Below, piece by piece: positions 53,034-61,965 of a stretch of 64,000 bases of DNA; position 1 is the stretch's first letter; the number at the start of each line of letters is the position of its first letter. The notes beneath the pieces were generated by a model. It saw nothing but the letters and a program-made list of their open reading frames with translations. It did not search any database and had not been told where the DNA came from. The translations under genes and the position numbers were made by a program. The stretch comes from Methylotenera versatilis 301 (GTDB lineage Bacteria > Pseudomonadota > Gammaproteobacteria > Burkholderiales > Methylophilaceae): the NCBI RefSeq assembly GCF_000093025.1, contig NC_014207.1, positions 2,914,001 through 2,978,000 of the forward strand, read 5' to 3'.

Positions 53034-53115
53034 GAACATCAGCAAGATGCTGCATAGTCAACTTAATAAAAATAAATAAAATTAAAATATCAATGTAAAT
53101 CAATAGGTTAAATAG

Positions 53116-53131
53116 TGGCATGCTAAATGCA
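53116..53131 (+). promoter_or_regulatory. Predicted sigma-54 promoter of the sfnB-like gene
   Basis: TGGCAT-N5-ATGCA, with GG/GC at -24/-12 spacing. The predicted start is near 53142, about 75 bases before the ATG. Confidence 0.65.
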
Positions 53132-53217
53132 AAGTGGTATGTGTTATCTCATCTATGCTGAGATCGAATGCACCAATTAATTAAATTTTAATCATCACAA
53201 TATGAGAAGGAATATAA

Positions 53218-54450
53218 ATGTCCACATCTGCATTAAGAAAAGATGCTTCACTACATAGCATTCATCGCCCGCTTGCCCACATTATTAAATCCGATGAAGA
53301 AGCCATCAGCATTGCAAAAGCGCTTGCTCCTGCCATCGCTAAAGAAGCAGCCAAGCGTGATTCAGAACGTCAGTTACCTTACAAAGAGCTCGACCTATTT
53401 TCTCAGAGCGGCTTATGGGGAATCACCGTCCCTAAAGAATACGGAGGTGCATTCGTATCTAATGCAACGTTAGCAGAAGTGATAGCAATTATTGCTGAGG
53501 CCGATCCATGTATCGGACAAGTGCCACAAAACCACTTGTATATGGTGGAAGGATTGCGTTTAGATGGCACAGAAGAACAAAAGAAATTTTTCTTTGATTT
53601 GGTATTGCAAGGCGTACGCTTTGGCAATGCGTTCTCTGAAATTGGCACTAAGAGCGTATCGGACGTCCAAACCCGTTTAACTCCTTCAGAAGGCGGTTAT
53701 TTGTTGAATGGGAAAAAATTCTATTCATCTGGTGCATTGTTAGCTGATTGGGTTCCAGTCGTCGCTAAAGATGAAAACGATAACACAGTAGTTGCATTCG
53801 TAAAAAAAGGCAGCGAAGGGTTAACAATCATTGATGACTGGTCAAGTTTTGGTCAACGCACCACGGCCAGTGGCACCACTATCCTAGAAAACATTTTTGT
53901 TCCAAAAAATTATGTATTGCCGCATCACCTAGCATTCGATCGCCCAACAACCATGGGGCCGATCGCACAAATCATCCAAGCGGCAGTGGATACGGGAATT
54001 GCTCGAGCGGCATTGCGTGACACCATAGATTTCGTACGCAAATATACTCGACCATGGATAGATACCGAATTGGAACATGGTTATGAAGATCCTCTTACCA
54101 TACGAGAAATCGGTGATATTCAAATAAAGGTACATGCTACCGACGCATTACTGAAACGCTCTGGTGAATTTATCGATGCTGCTCAGAAAAATCCGAATGA
54201 AGATACAGTAGCGGCTGCTTCTATTGCTGTTGCTGAGGCAAAAGTATTCAGCACAGAAACCGCGCTACTTGCTGGTAGTAAGTTATTTGAACTTGCTGGC
54301 ACAAGATCCACCCTAGGCCAGTACAACCTAGATAGGCATTGGAGAAATGCGCGTACTCATACCCTTCATGACCCAGTGCGTTGGAAATATTTTGCCGTTG
54401 GTAACTACTATTTAAACGGTGAAAAACCTCCGCGTCACCCATGGATTTAA
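53218..54450 (+). CDS. sfnB: SfnB-family sulfur-acquisition flavoprotein
   Basis: A 410-residue member of the acyl-CoA dehydrogenase fold, group SfnB, found with sulfone and sulfonate genes. Visible traits are SGLWGITVPKEYGGAFVSN near residue 63, FGQRTTASGTTILENIFVP in the middle, and the group-typical end [20 protein letters not shown] then NGEKPPRHPWI. Members are thought to be FMN-dependent monooxygenases or desulfurases rather than dehydrogenases; the exact substrate is unknown. The gene has its own sigma-54-type promoter and terminator. Confidence 0.88.
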   Translation: MSTSALRKDASLHSIHRPLAHIIKSDEEAISIAKALAPAIAKEAAKRDSERQLPYKELDLFSQSGLWGITVPKEYGGAFVSNATLAEVIAIIAEADPCIGQVPQNHLYMVEGLRLDGTEEQKKFFFDLVLQGVRFGNAFSEIGTKSVSDVQTRLTPSEGGYLLNGKKFYSSGALLADWVPVVAKDENDNTVVAFVKKGSEGLTIIDDWSSFGQRTTASGTTILENIFVPKNYVLPHHLAFDRPTTMGPIAQIIQAAVDTGIARAALRDTIDFVRKYTRPWIDTELEHGYEDPLTIREIGDIQIKVHATDALLKRSGEFIDAAQKNPNEDTVAAASIAVAEAKVFSTETALLAGSKLFELAGTRSTLGQYNLDRHWRNARTHTLHDPVRWKYFAVGNYYLNGEKPPRHPWI

Positions 54451-54484
54451 CAACTAGGAAAATGTCAGTAATCTGACCTTAAAG

Positions 54485-54516
54485 AAAAGGCATGTCTATA
54501 TGGACATGCCTTTTTA
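54485..54516 (+). terminator. Rho-independent terminator of sfnB
   Basis: Stem AAAGGCATGTC/GACATGCCTTT with a six-base loop, followed by TTTT. Confidence 0.85.
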
Positions 54517-54535
54517 TTTGTAGATAGCAATCAAA

Positions 54536-54563
54536 ATAAAAAGCCCGCCGATGCGAGCCTTGC
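54536..54563 (-). terminator. Terminator of the msuD-ribB operon
   Basis: Minus strand AAGGCTCGC/GCGGGCTTT (two G-T pairs) with a T run, directly behind the ribB stop. Confidence 0.7.
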
Positions 54564-54564
54564 A

Positions 54565-55269
54565 TTATGCTGTATACAAAATTGCAGCATCTAGTAAATG
54601 ATGCTCAACCATTGCCTTGTGATGTTTAGTATAAATTTGTGAGCCTATTGCTTGCTCTCGATACGTAATCAAATCGGCAATTGTAATAATGACCAAGCCG
54701 TGTTGCTTAGCAAAAGCTAGTAGCTCTGGCCGCCTTGCCATGGTGCCATCGTCATTGACCACCTCACAAAGCACACCTGCAGGCTGCAACCCTGCCAAAA
54801 GCGACAAGTCATGTGCGGCTTCTGTATGCCCAGCGCGCTCTAATACACCACCCTTACGGCAACGCAGAGGAAATATATGCCCCGGTCGCGCAAAGTCGTT
54901 GGCATGACTATTTGGATCAGCCAGCGCATTGAGTGTCAGAGCACGATCAGCCGCAGAAACACCTGTTGTAGTACCGTGTAAATAATCCACACTCACTGTA
55001 AAAGCTGTTCTATGCGATTCTGTATTACGCTCAACCATCAACGGTAATTTTAATTGCCGTAAACGCTCAACAGTCATCGATACGCATACGATACCGCTGC
55101 TATGCCTAACCATGAACGCCATTTGGCTGGCGGTGACTTTCTCTGCGGCTATAATTAAGTCGCCTTCATTTTCGCGATCAGTATCATCTACAACTACGAC
55201 AAACTCACCTCGGCTTATAGCGCTAATTGCTGATTCAATAGAATCAAACGGGGATAAATTTTTGCTCAT
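54565..55269 (-). CDS. ribB: 3,4-dihydroxy-2-butanone-4-phosphate synthase
   Basis: RibB makes the four-carbon unit of riboflavin from ribulose 5-phosphate. The protein of 234 residues from MSKNLSPFDS has the acidic loop DDTDRENEGDL (residues 28-38), the HSSGIVCVSM block and RPGHIFPLRCRKGGVLERAG with the catalytic His and Glu. The ATG at 55269 has GGAAGAAG just upstream; a TTG four codons earlier is the alternative. It is the last gene of the msuD operon. Stand-alone ribB here, with ribA across the cluster, suggests a flavin supply dedicated to FMN-using monooxygenases. Confidence 0.93.
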   Translation of the reverse strand: MSKNLSPFDSIESAISAISRGEFVVVVDDTDRENEGDLIIAAEKVTASQMAFMVRHSSGIVCVSMTVERLRQLKLPLMVERNTESHRTAFTVSVDYLHGTTTGVSAADRALTLNALADPNSHANDFARPGHIFPLRCRKGGVLERAGHTEAAHDLSLLAGLQPAGVLCEVVNDDGTMARRPELLAFAKQHGLVIITIADLITYREQAIGSQIYTKHHKAMVEHHLLDAAILYTA

Positions 55270-55339
55270 CACTTCTTCCAATTTTTAATCTAACGATATA
55301 GATTTATAAAATCTAAAAACGCATATAAACGCATATAAC

Positions 55340-56194
55340 TTATGCTTTAATCTTGAGTACTCTTTCTGCATTCTGGTAAAAAACTTTATCCAAAACTTCG
55401 TCTTTAAATCCAAGAGCTGCAAAATCGTCCACGGTCTGCTTCATAGCTCGGAAAGGATAAGATGAACCAAACAATAGCTGCTCAGAAAGAAAACTATTAG
55501 CCGCTTCAACATACAGTTGTGAACCTGGCTGAAAAATATACATATCAGGTACTAAGTAAATATTTTCATAACGGAAAGCTGCACCAATAATCTCATTCAC
55601 AAATGGATAATAGCCATGAAAGCAAATAATCTTAAGTGAAGGGTAGCGACGTGCCAGCCGTGCAACTGCGCTTGGATGCGCATAATCAAAATCTGGCGTT
55701 GTCGGGCCTGACATTAAGCACACTGGAACATCAAAATGGATGCATTCTTCATATACAGGATAAAACAGTGGGTTATCAGCCTCTAATGCCGGCTCACCAA
55801 AGCCAGGCTCAATATTAATGGCATAAAAACCAAACTCGTTGATTGCGCGATTGATTTCTATAATCGTACTTTTCTCCCCACGAGTTTGGATATCAACAGA
55901 ACCCAAACCTATGAGTAATGGACTTTGCTTCACTAGCTCGGCTATTTTCTCGTTGCTAATAGTTAAACCTGGAGTTTCACGCCCTACAACCACCGCTTTA
56001 CTGATGCCTGACTCCTGTATCTCATTCAAATATCCATCAATGGTATATGAGCGCTGAAAGTGGTCAGGATCAATCGAACCTACGCGCTTATTCAACCACC
56101 GAGCAGTTTCAAAAGAGGCTGTGCCTGGAGTGGCGCCAAAAAAGTCATGCAAATATGCCGGACGACTGCGTAAATCTATAATTTTTTGCGTCAT
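55340..56194 (-). CDS. Amidohydrolase_2-fold protein with altered metal ligands
   Basis: A 284-residue TIM-barrel protein of the amidohydrolase_2 type. The N-terminal strand that normally ends in HxH reads IIDLRSRPAYLHDFFG, so both His are replaced, and the late GSD is GSS (LLFGSSYPF). The region ICFHGYYPFVNEIIG keeps one His. The typical binuclear or mononuclear metal site is therefore unlikely in its usual form. It sits between the MsuC-like gene and ribB in the organosulfur operon; a role in handling a product of the pathway is possible. Function unknown. Confidence 0.75.
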   Translation of the reverse strand: MTQKIIDLRSRPAYLHDFFGATPGTASFETARWLNKRVGSIDPDHFQRSYTIDGYLNEIQESGISKAVVVGRETPGLTISNEKIAELVKQSPLLIGLGSVDIQTRGEKSTIIEINRAINEFGFYAINIEPGFGEPALEADNPLFYPVYEECIHFDVPVCLMSGPTTPDFDYAHPSAVARLARRYPSLKIICFHGYYPFVNEIIGAAFRYENIYLVPDMYIFQPGSQLYVEAANSFLSEQLLFGSSYPFRAMKQTVDDFAALGFKDEVLDKVFYQNAERVLKIKA

Positions 56195-56253
56195 GGTATC
56201 TCGTTATAAAAATCAATATAAATTAGGAGTGAATAGCAGAACTATTGTCACCA

Positions 56254-57450
56254 TCATGAATAAAAACTAGGCACTGGATAACGTTTATTAAGCGCCCAAT
56301 CGCCTAGATCCTTAAGCTTGTAATCGGCAGGGTCATGTAAGGTATAAACCCTTAAATTTCGCCAATAACGGTCTAACCTTAGCGTTGCTGTTGTAGCTCT
56401 AGCACCTGCTACTTCAAAAATGCGAGAGCACACATCAAGGCCTGAACGAGTAATATTGACTTTGGCAGAGAACACCGCCAACGCCACCTTGCCTCTAGCT
56501 TCTTCACTGAGCAACAGGTCTTGTCTCCATGCATTTTCAAGTTGCTTAGCCGCTTCATCAGCAAGAAGCCTTGAAGCATCAAGACTCGCCCAGAACTCGC
56601 CAAAATGTAACAGTGTGAATGGATCTTGCTGAACCGTCTGAGCAAGTGAGCCACTCCATACTCTAGAACTTTGCTGTGTATATTTAATAGCCTCCTCCAA
56701 CGCACCTTCAGCAATCCCTTGGTATATATTGGTAAAAATCAGCTGTGCAACTAAAGAGCGTAAGCTAGAAAACGGCGAACTTAATGGCCCCGGGTTCATC
56801 AGAAGCTCATCCTGCTCAACGATGAGTTGATCGAAATTCACACTGCCGCTATCAGTTTGGCGCTGCCCCATATTATTCCAATCATTATTAATTGAAATTC
56901 CAGCTCGATTGCTTGGAACAGCGGCAACAATAAAACGGTTTGTTTCTGCTTCAATTGCCGACACAATCAGACGATCAGAATCCGTTGCTCCTGAGCAAAA
57001 GCTTTTTTGGCCGCTAAAAACAAGATGATTTCCATTTGGCGTTGCTATGGTGCGATTATCTAGCGGATTTAAAGCATTCCCCCACCACAGGTTTTTTTCA
57101 GCTGTTTCTTTCCATAATGTTTGCCATTGCTCTTTAGTGCCATATAGCCGAATCGATGCCAACATAAGGAATTGGAATGCAAACACCTGTGCCAAAGAGC
57201 TATCTACTCGTGCAAATAAACGAATAATTTGAAATAGCTCCACCCAACTTGCGCCTAAACCACCTAATGATTTGGGAATAAGAAGCTTTAACAAACCACT
57301 GTCTCTTATTGCTTGTCTTTGCTCATATGGGGTACCGCCAATCAAATCACGCTCGGCTGCCGTTAATGCAAAGTACTCAGCCAATCTTTCTGCCACCTCA
57401 AATGGAGTAGCTGTTTCAGCTAATACTTCTTGCTTACTAATAGTTGTCAT
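56254..57450 (-). CDS. msuC: MsuC/DszC-like FMN-dependent monooxygenase (copy 1)
   Basis: A 398-residue acyl-CoA-dehydrogenase-fold flavoprotein directly behind msuD, as in msuEDC operons, where MsuC oxidises methanesulfinate to methanesulfonate with FMNH2. Visible: GLLKLLIPKSLGGLGASW near residue 52, [37 protein letters not shown] and the end RVYTLHDPADYKLKDLGDW. The Arg/Glu catalytic base of acyl-CoA dehydrogenases is not evident, which fits a monooxygenase. It follows msuD by eight bases. The paralog at 58964 is closely similar, and which substrate each takes is not known. Confidence 0.82.
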   Translation of the reverse strand: MTTISKQEVLAETATPFEVAERLAEYFALTAAERDLIGGTPYEQRQAIRDSGLLKLLIPKSLGGLGASWVELFQIIRLFARVDSSLAQVFAFQFLMLASIRLYGTKEQWQTLWKETAEKNLWWGNALNPLDNRTIATPNGNHLVFSGQKSFCSGATDSDRLIVSAIEAETNRFIVAAVPSNRAGISINNDWNNMGQRQTDSGSVNFDQLIVEQDELLMNPGPLSSPFSSLRSLVAQLIFTNIYQGIAEGALEEAIKYTQQSSRVWSGSLAQTVQQDPFTLLHFGEFWASLDASRLLADEAAKQLENAWRQDLLLSEEARGKVALAVFSAKVNITRSGLDVCSRIFEVAGARATTATLRLDRYWRNLRVYTLHDPADYKLKDLGDWALNKRYPVPSFYS

Positions 57451-57458
57451 GTCTATCC

Positions 57459-58604
57459 TTAGTGAGCTGAAACTTGTGGTTGATGTTCCGTAATAGATTC
57501 ACCAAATGGGCCAGTCATATTGGTTTTGATCGCGTCTTCGCTGGAGGGCTTTAACGCTAGAGGCAACAGTGGAAACAACAATTCGGCTACCCGATACGAC
57601 TCTTCCAAATGTGGATAACCAGAAAAAATAAAGTAATCAATACCTAATGCCGAGTATTCTTTGATTCGATCTGCCACTTCTTGCGGATTGCCAACTAAAG
57701 CAGTCCCCGCACCACCTCTAACTAAACCAACCCCAGCCCAAAGATTAGGCGACACAACGAGATTGCCTCGTTTTCCACCATGCAATGCGGACATCTTTTT
57801 CTGACCAACCGAGTCAAACTTCGCCACCGCTGCCTGAGCAGCAGCAATGGTCTCATCAGTGACATATGAAATTAATTGGTCTGCTGCTTGCCAAGCCTCT
57901 TCGCTAGTCTCTCTTACAATCACATGCAAACGAATACCAAATTTGACAGTACGCCCCTTTAAAGCAGCCTCAGCTCTTACACGCTCAATTTTTTCAGCAA
58001 CGGCGGCTGGAGGCTCACCCCACGTCAGGTAAACATCAATATGTTCTGCCGTTAAATCAATTGCCGCGTCTGAGGATCCGCCAATAAATAATGGTGGGTA
58101 AGGTTTTTGATGTGCGCCGGATGGCAATCTAGCATCTTTAACACGGATGTATTCTCCATCTAAGCTAATGGTTTCCCCCTGTAAGACTGCTTTCCAAACT
58201 TTAAGAAACTCTCCAGTTTCTGTGTAGCGTTCATCATGCTGAAGAAAGCTGCCATCGGCTTGTTGCTCTTCTGGGTCGCCTCCTGCAACGACATTGATTA
58301 ATAACCTTCCACCTGAAATACGATCCAATGTTGAAGCCATTCTTGCTGACACCGTAGGTGAAGTGAATCCAGGTCTCACGGCTACTAAAAACTTCAACCT
58401 TTCGGTTTCATTAATTAAGGAAGCACTTACAACCCATGGATCTTCGCATGAGCGCCCTGATGGCACTAACACCCCATTAAATCCCAAGCGATCTGCTGCC
58501 TTTGCAATTTGTTTTAAATAGCTATAAGTAGCTGGCCTTGCGCCAACGGACGTTCCCAAATACCGCTGATCGCCGTGGGTAGGTAGAAACCAAAAAATCT
58601 GCAT
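57459..58604 (-). CDS. msuD: FMNH2-dependent alkane/methanesulfonate monooxygenase (SsuD/MsuD)
   Basis: The enzyme cleaves C-S bonds of sulfonates, giving sulfite and an aldehyde (formaldehyde from methanesulfonate). The 381-residue luciferase-like protein begins [17 protein letters not shown] and has [15 protein letters not shown], the substrate region [16 protein letters not shown] and [14 protein letters not shown]; length and motifs fit SsuD/MsuD well. It opens the minus-strand operon msuD-msuC-amidohydrolase-ribB and has a near-consensus sigma-54 promoter at 58644-58659. MsuD is preferred over SsuD because of the msuC neighbour. Confidence 0.9.
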   Translation of the reverse strand: MQIFWFLPTHGDQRYLGTSVGARPATYSYLKQIAKAADRLGFNGVLVPSGRSCEDPWVVSASLINETERLKFLVAVRPGFTSPTVSARMASTLDRISGGRLLINVVAGGDPEEQQADGSFLQHDERYTETGEFLKVWKAVLQGETISLDGEYIRVKDARLPSGAHQKPYPPLFIGGSSDAAIDLTAEHIDVYLTWGEPPAAVAEKIERVRAEAALKGRTVKFGIRLHVIVRETSEEAWQAADQLISYVTDETIAAAQAAVAKFDSVGQKKMSALHGGKRGNLVVSPNLWAGVGLVRGGAGTALVGNPQEVADRIKEYSALGIDYFIFSGYPHLEESYRVAELLFPLLPLALKPSSEDAIKTNMTGPFGESITEHQPQVSAH

Positions 58605-58643
58605 AACAATCCTTACTCTTAAAAAATCTTAGTAAGCGTTATC

Positions 58644-58659
58644 TGCAATTTGCATGCCA
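58644..58659 (-). promoter_or_regulatory. Predicted sigma-54 promoter of the msuD operon
   Basis: Minus strand TGGCAT-N5-TTGCA, a near-perfect consensus. The predicted start is near 58633, about 29 bases before msuD. Confidence 0.8.
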
Positions 58660-58710
58660 TTACGACTTTTAGCCATTTCATGGGTAAGTTAGGCTTCTTA
58701 TGTTGCATTG

Positions 58711-58728
58711 ATGCTGCTCAATCAGCAT
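58711..58728. promoter_or_regulatory. SfnR-type operator (msuD region, copy 1)
   Basis: ATGCTGCTCAATCAGCAT, a palindrome with the TGCTG-N6-CAGCA core. Confidence 0.75.
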
Positions 58729-58741
58729 CAATGCAAATCTA

Positions 58742-58759
58742 ATGCTGATTGAGCAGCAT
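58742..58759. promoter_or_regulatory. SfnR-type operator (msuD region, copy 2)
   Basis: ATGCTGATTGAGCAGCAT, the exact reverse complement of copy 1. The two centres are 31 bases apart, three helical turns, so bound dimers would face the same side. Confidence 0.75.
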
Positions 58760-58826
58760 TAGATGATGTAGTTTAGATAGGTAACTCCTATCACCAAAGA
58801 CTTGCAGCTAATAAAATCCACAATGC

Positions 58827-58842
58827 TGCTGCTCCTGCAGCA
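58827..58842. promoter_or_regulatory. SfnR-type operator (msuD region, copy 3)
   Basis: TGCTG-CTCCTG-CAGCA, about 70 bases upstream of the plus-strand sigma-54 promoter. The remainder of 58605-58963 contains no gene. Confidence 0.7.
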
Positions 58843-58911
58843 TTGGCATATCAAGGATTTCACATATTGCTGAATTTTAAGCATAAGCTAATTCTTATCC
58901 ATTATTAAGAC

Positions 58912-58927
58912 TGGCACGGTTCATGCA
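58912..58927 (+). promoter_or_regulatory. Predicted sigma-54 promoter of the msuC2-sfnR-ribA operon
   Basis: TGGCAC-N5-ATGCA with exact -24/-12 spacing. The predicted start is near 58938, 26 bases before the ATG. Confidence 0.75.
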
Positions 58928-58963
58928 ATATACTTATTTAGACTAACTAATAGGAGTGCATGC

Positions 58964-60226
58964 ATGGCCTCAAATATTCTGGCAGAAGAACATTCTGCTG
59001 AGCTAATCAAGCGAGTTCAAAGCAACTCTCTAGATTTTTCTCATCAAGAAATAGAAGACCCAATGCAGGTTGCCCAAAGACTTTCAGCTGAATTTGAGTT
59101 AACCGCCATTGAGCGTGATCAAATAGGCGGGACGCCCAAAGAGCAACGCGATCAAATCCGCGAAAGTGGGCTTCTCTCGCTCATCATACCCAAACAATAT
59201 GGGGGGCTTGGCGCAAACTGGCAACTAACAATGCAGATCGTACGTGAGTTTGCAAAATCAGATAGCTCGATTGCTCACGTGTTTGCCTTTCAACATTTAA
59301 TGTTAGCTACTGTTCGACTCTTTTCAAAAAATGAGCAATGGGAGCCTTGGTTTGAGCAAACAGCACGTCAAAATTGGTTTTGGGGAAATGCCTTAAATCC
59401 AACGGATGACCGTACTGTAAGCAGATCATTTAGTCATTGGTCAGAATTTTCAGGGAAAAAAAGTTTTTGCTCTGGAGCTCTAGATTCAGAAATGTTGATT
59501 GCTTCAGCGCTCGAACATAATCCAAATGGCGATGGAAAATCTAAATTAATTATCGCCGCTTTACCGACTGGGCGCACAGGCATCAATGTGATTCAAGATT
59601 GGGATAATATGGGGCAACGCCAAACAGATAGTGGTAGCGTCAATTTCGAACGCGTTAGAGTTGAACAACATGAAATATTAGCTGACCCTGGTCCATTAAG
59701 TACCCCATATTCCTGCTTGCGACCACTCGTGGCTCAATTAATACTGACAAACATTTATCTAGGCATTGCAGAAGGCGCATTTCGGGAAGCACGTCACTAC
59801 ACATTAAACGAAGCACGCGCTTGGAATGGTTCCAACTTTCACAAACCGGAAGATGACCCCTACATCATTGGGCACTACGGTGAATTCTGGGCGAGCCTAG
59901 AAAGCGCACGCGCCATTACGGAAGTAGCCGCCACATTTCTAGATGCAGCGTGGCTAAAAGAAGACAAATTGACGGAAGATGCACGTGGAGAAGTGGCTAT
60001 CAAAATTGCAGCTGCGAAAATACTAACAACTCGCATAGGGCTAGACATCACCAGCAGAATGTTTGAAGTCACAGGTTCACGCTCTACGCATGCAGGTCTA
60101 TGTATGGACAGATATTGGCGAAATATACGCACACATACGCTACATGACCCTATTGATTACAAATTAAAGGAGCTAGGTGATTGGGTATTGAAAGAGAAAT
60201 ACCCGACACCTACATTTTACTCATGA
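58964..60226 (+). CDS. MsuC/DszC-like FMN-dependent monooxygenase (copy 2)
   Basis: A 420-residue paralog of the protein at 56254-57450, sharing [24 protein letters not shown] N-terminal sequence (residues about 55-74), [49 protein letters not shown] and the end [19 protein letters not shown]. It has a longer N-terminus of about 20 residues. It is the first gene of the plus-strand operon with sfnR and ribA and has AGGAG before the ATG. Probably a flavin-dependent oxygenase for a sulfinate, sulfoxide or other sulfur compound. Confidence 0.82.
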   Translation: MASNILAEEHSAELIKRVQSNSLDFSHQEIEDPMQVAQRLSAEFELTAIERDQIGGTPKEQRDQIRESGLLSLIIPKQYGGLGANWQLTMQIVREFAKSDSSIAHVFAFQHLMLATVRLFSKNEQWEPWFEQTARQNWFWGNALNPTDDRTVSRSFSHWSEFSGKKSFCSGALDSEMLIASALEHNPNGDGKSKLIIAALPTGRTGINVIQDWDNMGQRQTDSGSVNFERVRVEQHEILADPGPLSTPYSCLRPLVAQLILTNIYLGIAEGAFREARHYTLNEARAWNGSNFHKPEDDPYIIGHYGEFWASLESARAITEVAATFLDAAWLKEDKLTEDARGEVAIKIAAAKILTTRIGLDITSRMFEVTGSRSTHAGLCMDRYWRNIRTHTLHDPIDYKLKELGDWVLKEKYPTPTFYS

Positions 60227-60297
60227 ACAAAATACTAGATAGACAATTCGAGCTTGCCAAATATGACTTTGACCCTCCATATCAGGAGAAAAAAAAT

Positions 60298-61353
60298 ATG
60301 CAATTATTAACCTTACCTAACTCACAAGCACTAACGAAATCCATACGCGCGACAGCTCAGGTGTTTGAGGATCCAAAATCTAAAGCACTACTCGCTCGCG
60401 TTCAGCAAATTGCACCAAGCGAAGCCAATGTACTTATCATTGGAGAAACCGGAACAGGAAAAGAGCTCATAGCACGCCATGTTCATCAGCTTAGTCAGCG
60501 TAAAAATGGACCATTCATTGCTGTGAACTGCGGTGCATTTTCTGAGTCATTGGTTGAAAGTGAGTTATTTGGCCAAGAAAAAGGCGCCTTTACGGGTGCA
60601 CTTGTCGCCAAATCAGGATGGTTCGAAGCAGCCAATGGCGGCACATTGTTTTTAGATGAAATTGGCGACCTACCATTAAGCAGCCAAGTAAAACTATTAA
60701 GAGTTTTACAAGAGCGAGAGGTGGTTAGATTAGGTTCAAGGAAACCCACGCCAATCGATGTGCGCCTAGTAGCCGCAACAAATGTTCGACTGGAAGAGGC
60801 TGTTGCAGCAGGACACTTTAGAGAGGATTTATTTTATCGCTTACGTGTGGCTCATATTGAACTACCTACATTAAGAAATAGACCTGGCGACATTATCCCT
60901 CTCGCAGAGTATTTTGTAGGGGAATATCGACGCAGACTAGGTTACGCGGAAATACGCATAGATGAATCTGGCAAACAGAAGCTCTTACAGCATAATTGGC
61001 CAGGCAATATCCGTGAGTTAGAAAATATTATTCATCATGCGCTATTAATTTGCAAAAACAATATCGTCAAAAGTGAGGATTTGCAGCTCTCAACTATTCA
61101 ATTGCACCGCCCTAAAGAGAATAATGCTACTTATCAAGCTGCCAATGAATCTAATTCATTAGAAACGTCTCTTCATCAAATTTTTGAAGAAGGTGGAGAT
61201 ACAATCTATGAAAATCTTGAAGACGTTATCATCAAGACGGCGTATCACTATTGCCACAACAATCAAGTTCAAACAGCTAAATTATTAGGGATTAGCCGCA
61301 ACATTGTTAGAGCAAAACTCATTAGAATGGGTGCTATTAAAGCACTTCGCTAA
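60298..61353 (+). CDS. sfnR: Sigma-54-dependent activator SfnR
   Basis: A 351-residue enhancer-binding protein without a receiver or ligand domain, as in SfnR of Pseudomonas. It starts at [10 protein letters not shown] (60298) with AGGAG eight bases upstream; the longer frame has no family support. Walker A GETGTGKE is at 49-56, the sigma-54 contact loop GAFTGA at 96-101, Walker [12 protein letters not shown] at 114-124. A Fis-type HTH closes the protein ([20 protein letters not shown]). Lacking a sensor, its activity should depend on its amount. It lies in an operon that itself has a sigma-54 promoter and operators, implying positive autoregulation. Confidence 0.92.
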   Translation: MQLLTLPNSQALTKSIRATAQVFEDPKSKALLARVQQIAPSEANVLIIGETGTGKELIARHVHQLSQRKNGPFIAVNCGAFSESLVESELFGQEKGAFTGALVAKSGWFEAANGGTLFLDEIGDLPLSSQVKLLRVLQEREVVRLGSRKPTPIDVRLVAATNVRLEEAVAAGHFREDLFYRLRVAHIELPTLRNRPGDIIPLAEYFVGEYRRRLGYAEIRIDESGKQKLLQHNWPGNIRELENIIHHALLICKNNIVKSEDLQLSTIQLHRPKENNATYQAANESNSLETSLHQIFEEGGDTIYENLEDVIIKTAYHYCHNNQVQTAKLLGISRNIVRAKLIRMGAIKALR

Positions 61354-61362
61354 AAAGTTACT

Positions 61363-61965
61363 ATGACCATTATCACAAAAATATCATCTTCAAAATTACC
61401 CACGGATTTTGGAGATTTTCAAATCCATATCTATCGAGATAATCGTAGCCAAGTAGAACACGCAGCACTTGTGATGGGAAAACCATCCAATCAACATCAT
61501 GTGTTAACTAGAGTGCACTCTGAATGCCTAACTGGTGATGCATTTTCTTCGAGTCGCTGCGACTGCGGTGAGCAATTAAAATTTGCTCAACAAGCTATTG
61601 CGAGCAAAAAAGAAGGCATCATCATTTATCTGCGAGACCACGAAGGCAGAGGCATAGGACTAGCAAATAAAATTAGTGCTTATGCTCTACAAGATGGGGG
61701 ATTGGACACGGTAGAAGCCAATTTAGCACTCGGCTTACCTGTTGATCAACGAACATTCGAAATTGCAGCTGACATACTTAAACATTTAGAGGTTTTCTCA
61801 ATCAATTTGCTAAGTAATAACCCTGAAAAATATCACGCGCTAAAAGGCTTAGGAGTTAACGTCACTCAAATAAGCCCCATCAGCATTTTACCAAACGCGC
61901 AAAATCTGAAATACATTGAAACAAAAAGAACAAAGCTTGGGCATTTCAATACTGCAAATTTATGA
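61363..61965 (+). CDS. ribA: GTP cyclohydrolase II
   Basis: The first committed enzyme of riboflavin synthesis, 200 residues. Zinc ligands C55, C66 and C68 are in SECLTGDAFSSSRCDCGEQL, followed by the active-site YLRDHEGRGIGLANKISAYA and DTVEANLALGLPVDQRTF. It follows sfnR by nine bases and is thus under the same promoter. With ribB of the opposite operon it supplies both branches of the pathway entry, which fits the high FMN demand of the encoded monooxygenases. Probably a second copy beside the housekeeping rib genes (inference). Confidence 0.95.
   Translation: MTIITKISSSKLPTDFGDFQIHIYRDNRSQVEHAALVMGKPSNQHHVLTRVHSECLTGDAFSSSRCDCGEQLKFAQQAIASKKEGIIIYLRDHEGRGIGLANKISAYALQDGGLDTVEANLALGLPVDQRTFEIAADILKHLEVFSINLLSNNPEKYHALKGLGVNVTQISPISILPNAQNLKYIETKRTKLGHFNTANL

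Noticed and set aside
52824-53045. A 73-codon minus-strand frame in the msuE-sfnB intergenic region
   Set aside because: No ribosome-binding site or recognisable sequence, and it overlaps two operator copies.
58711-58759. Reading the large inverted repeat before msuD as a terminator
   Set aside because: No T run follows on either strand, and each half is itself a palindrome that recurs elsewhere upstream of sigma-54 promoters.
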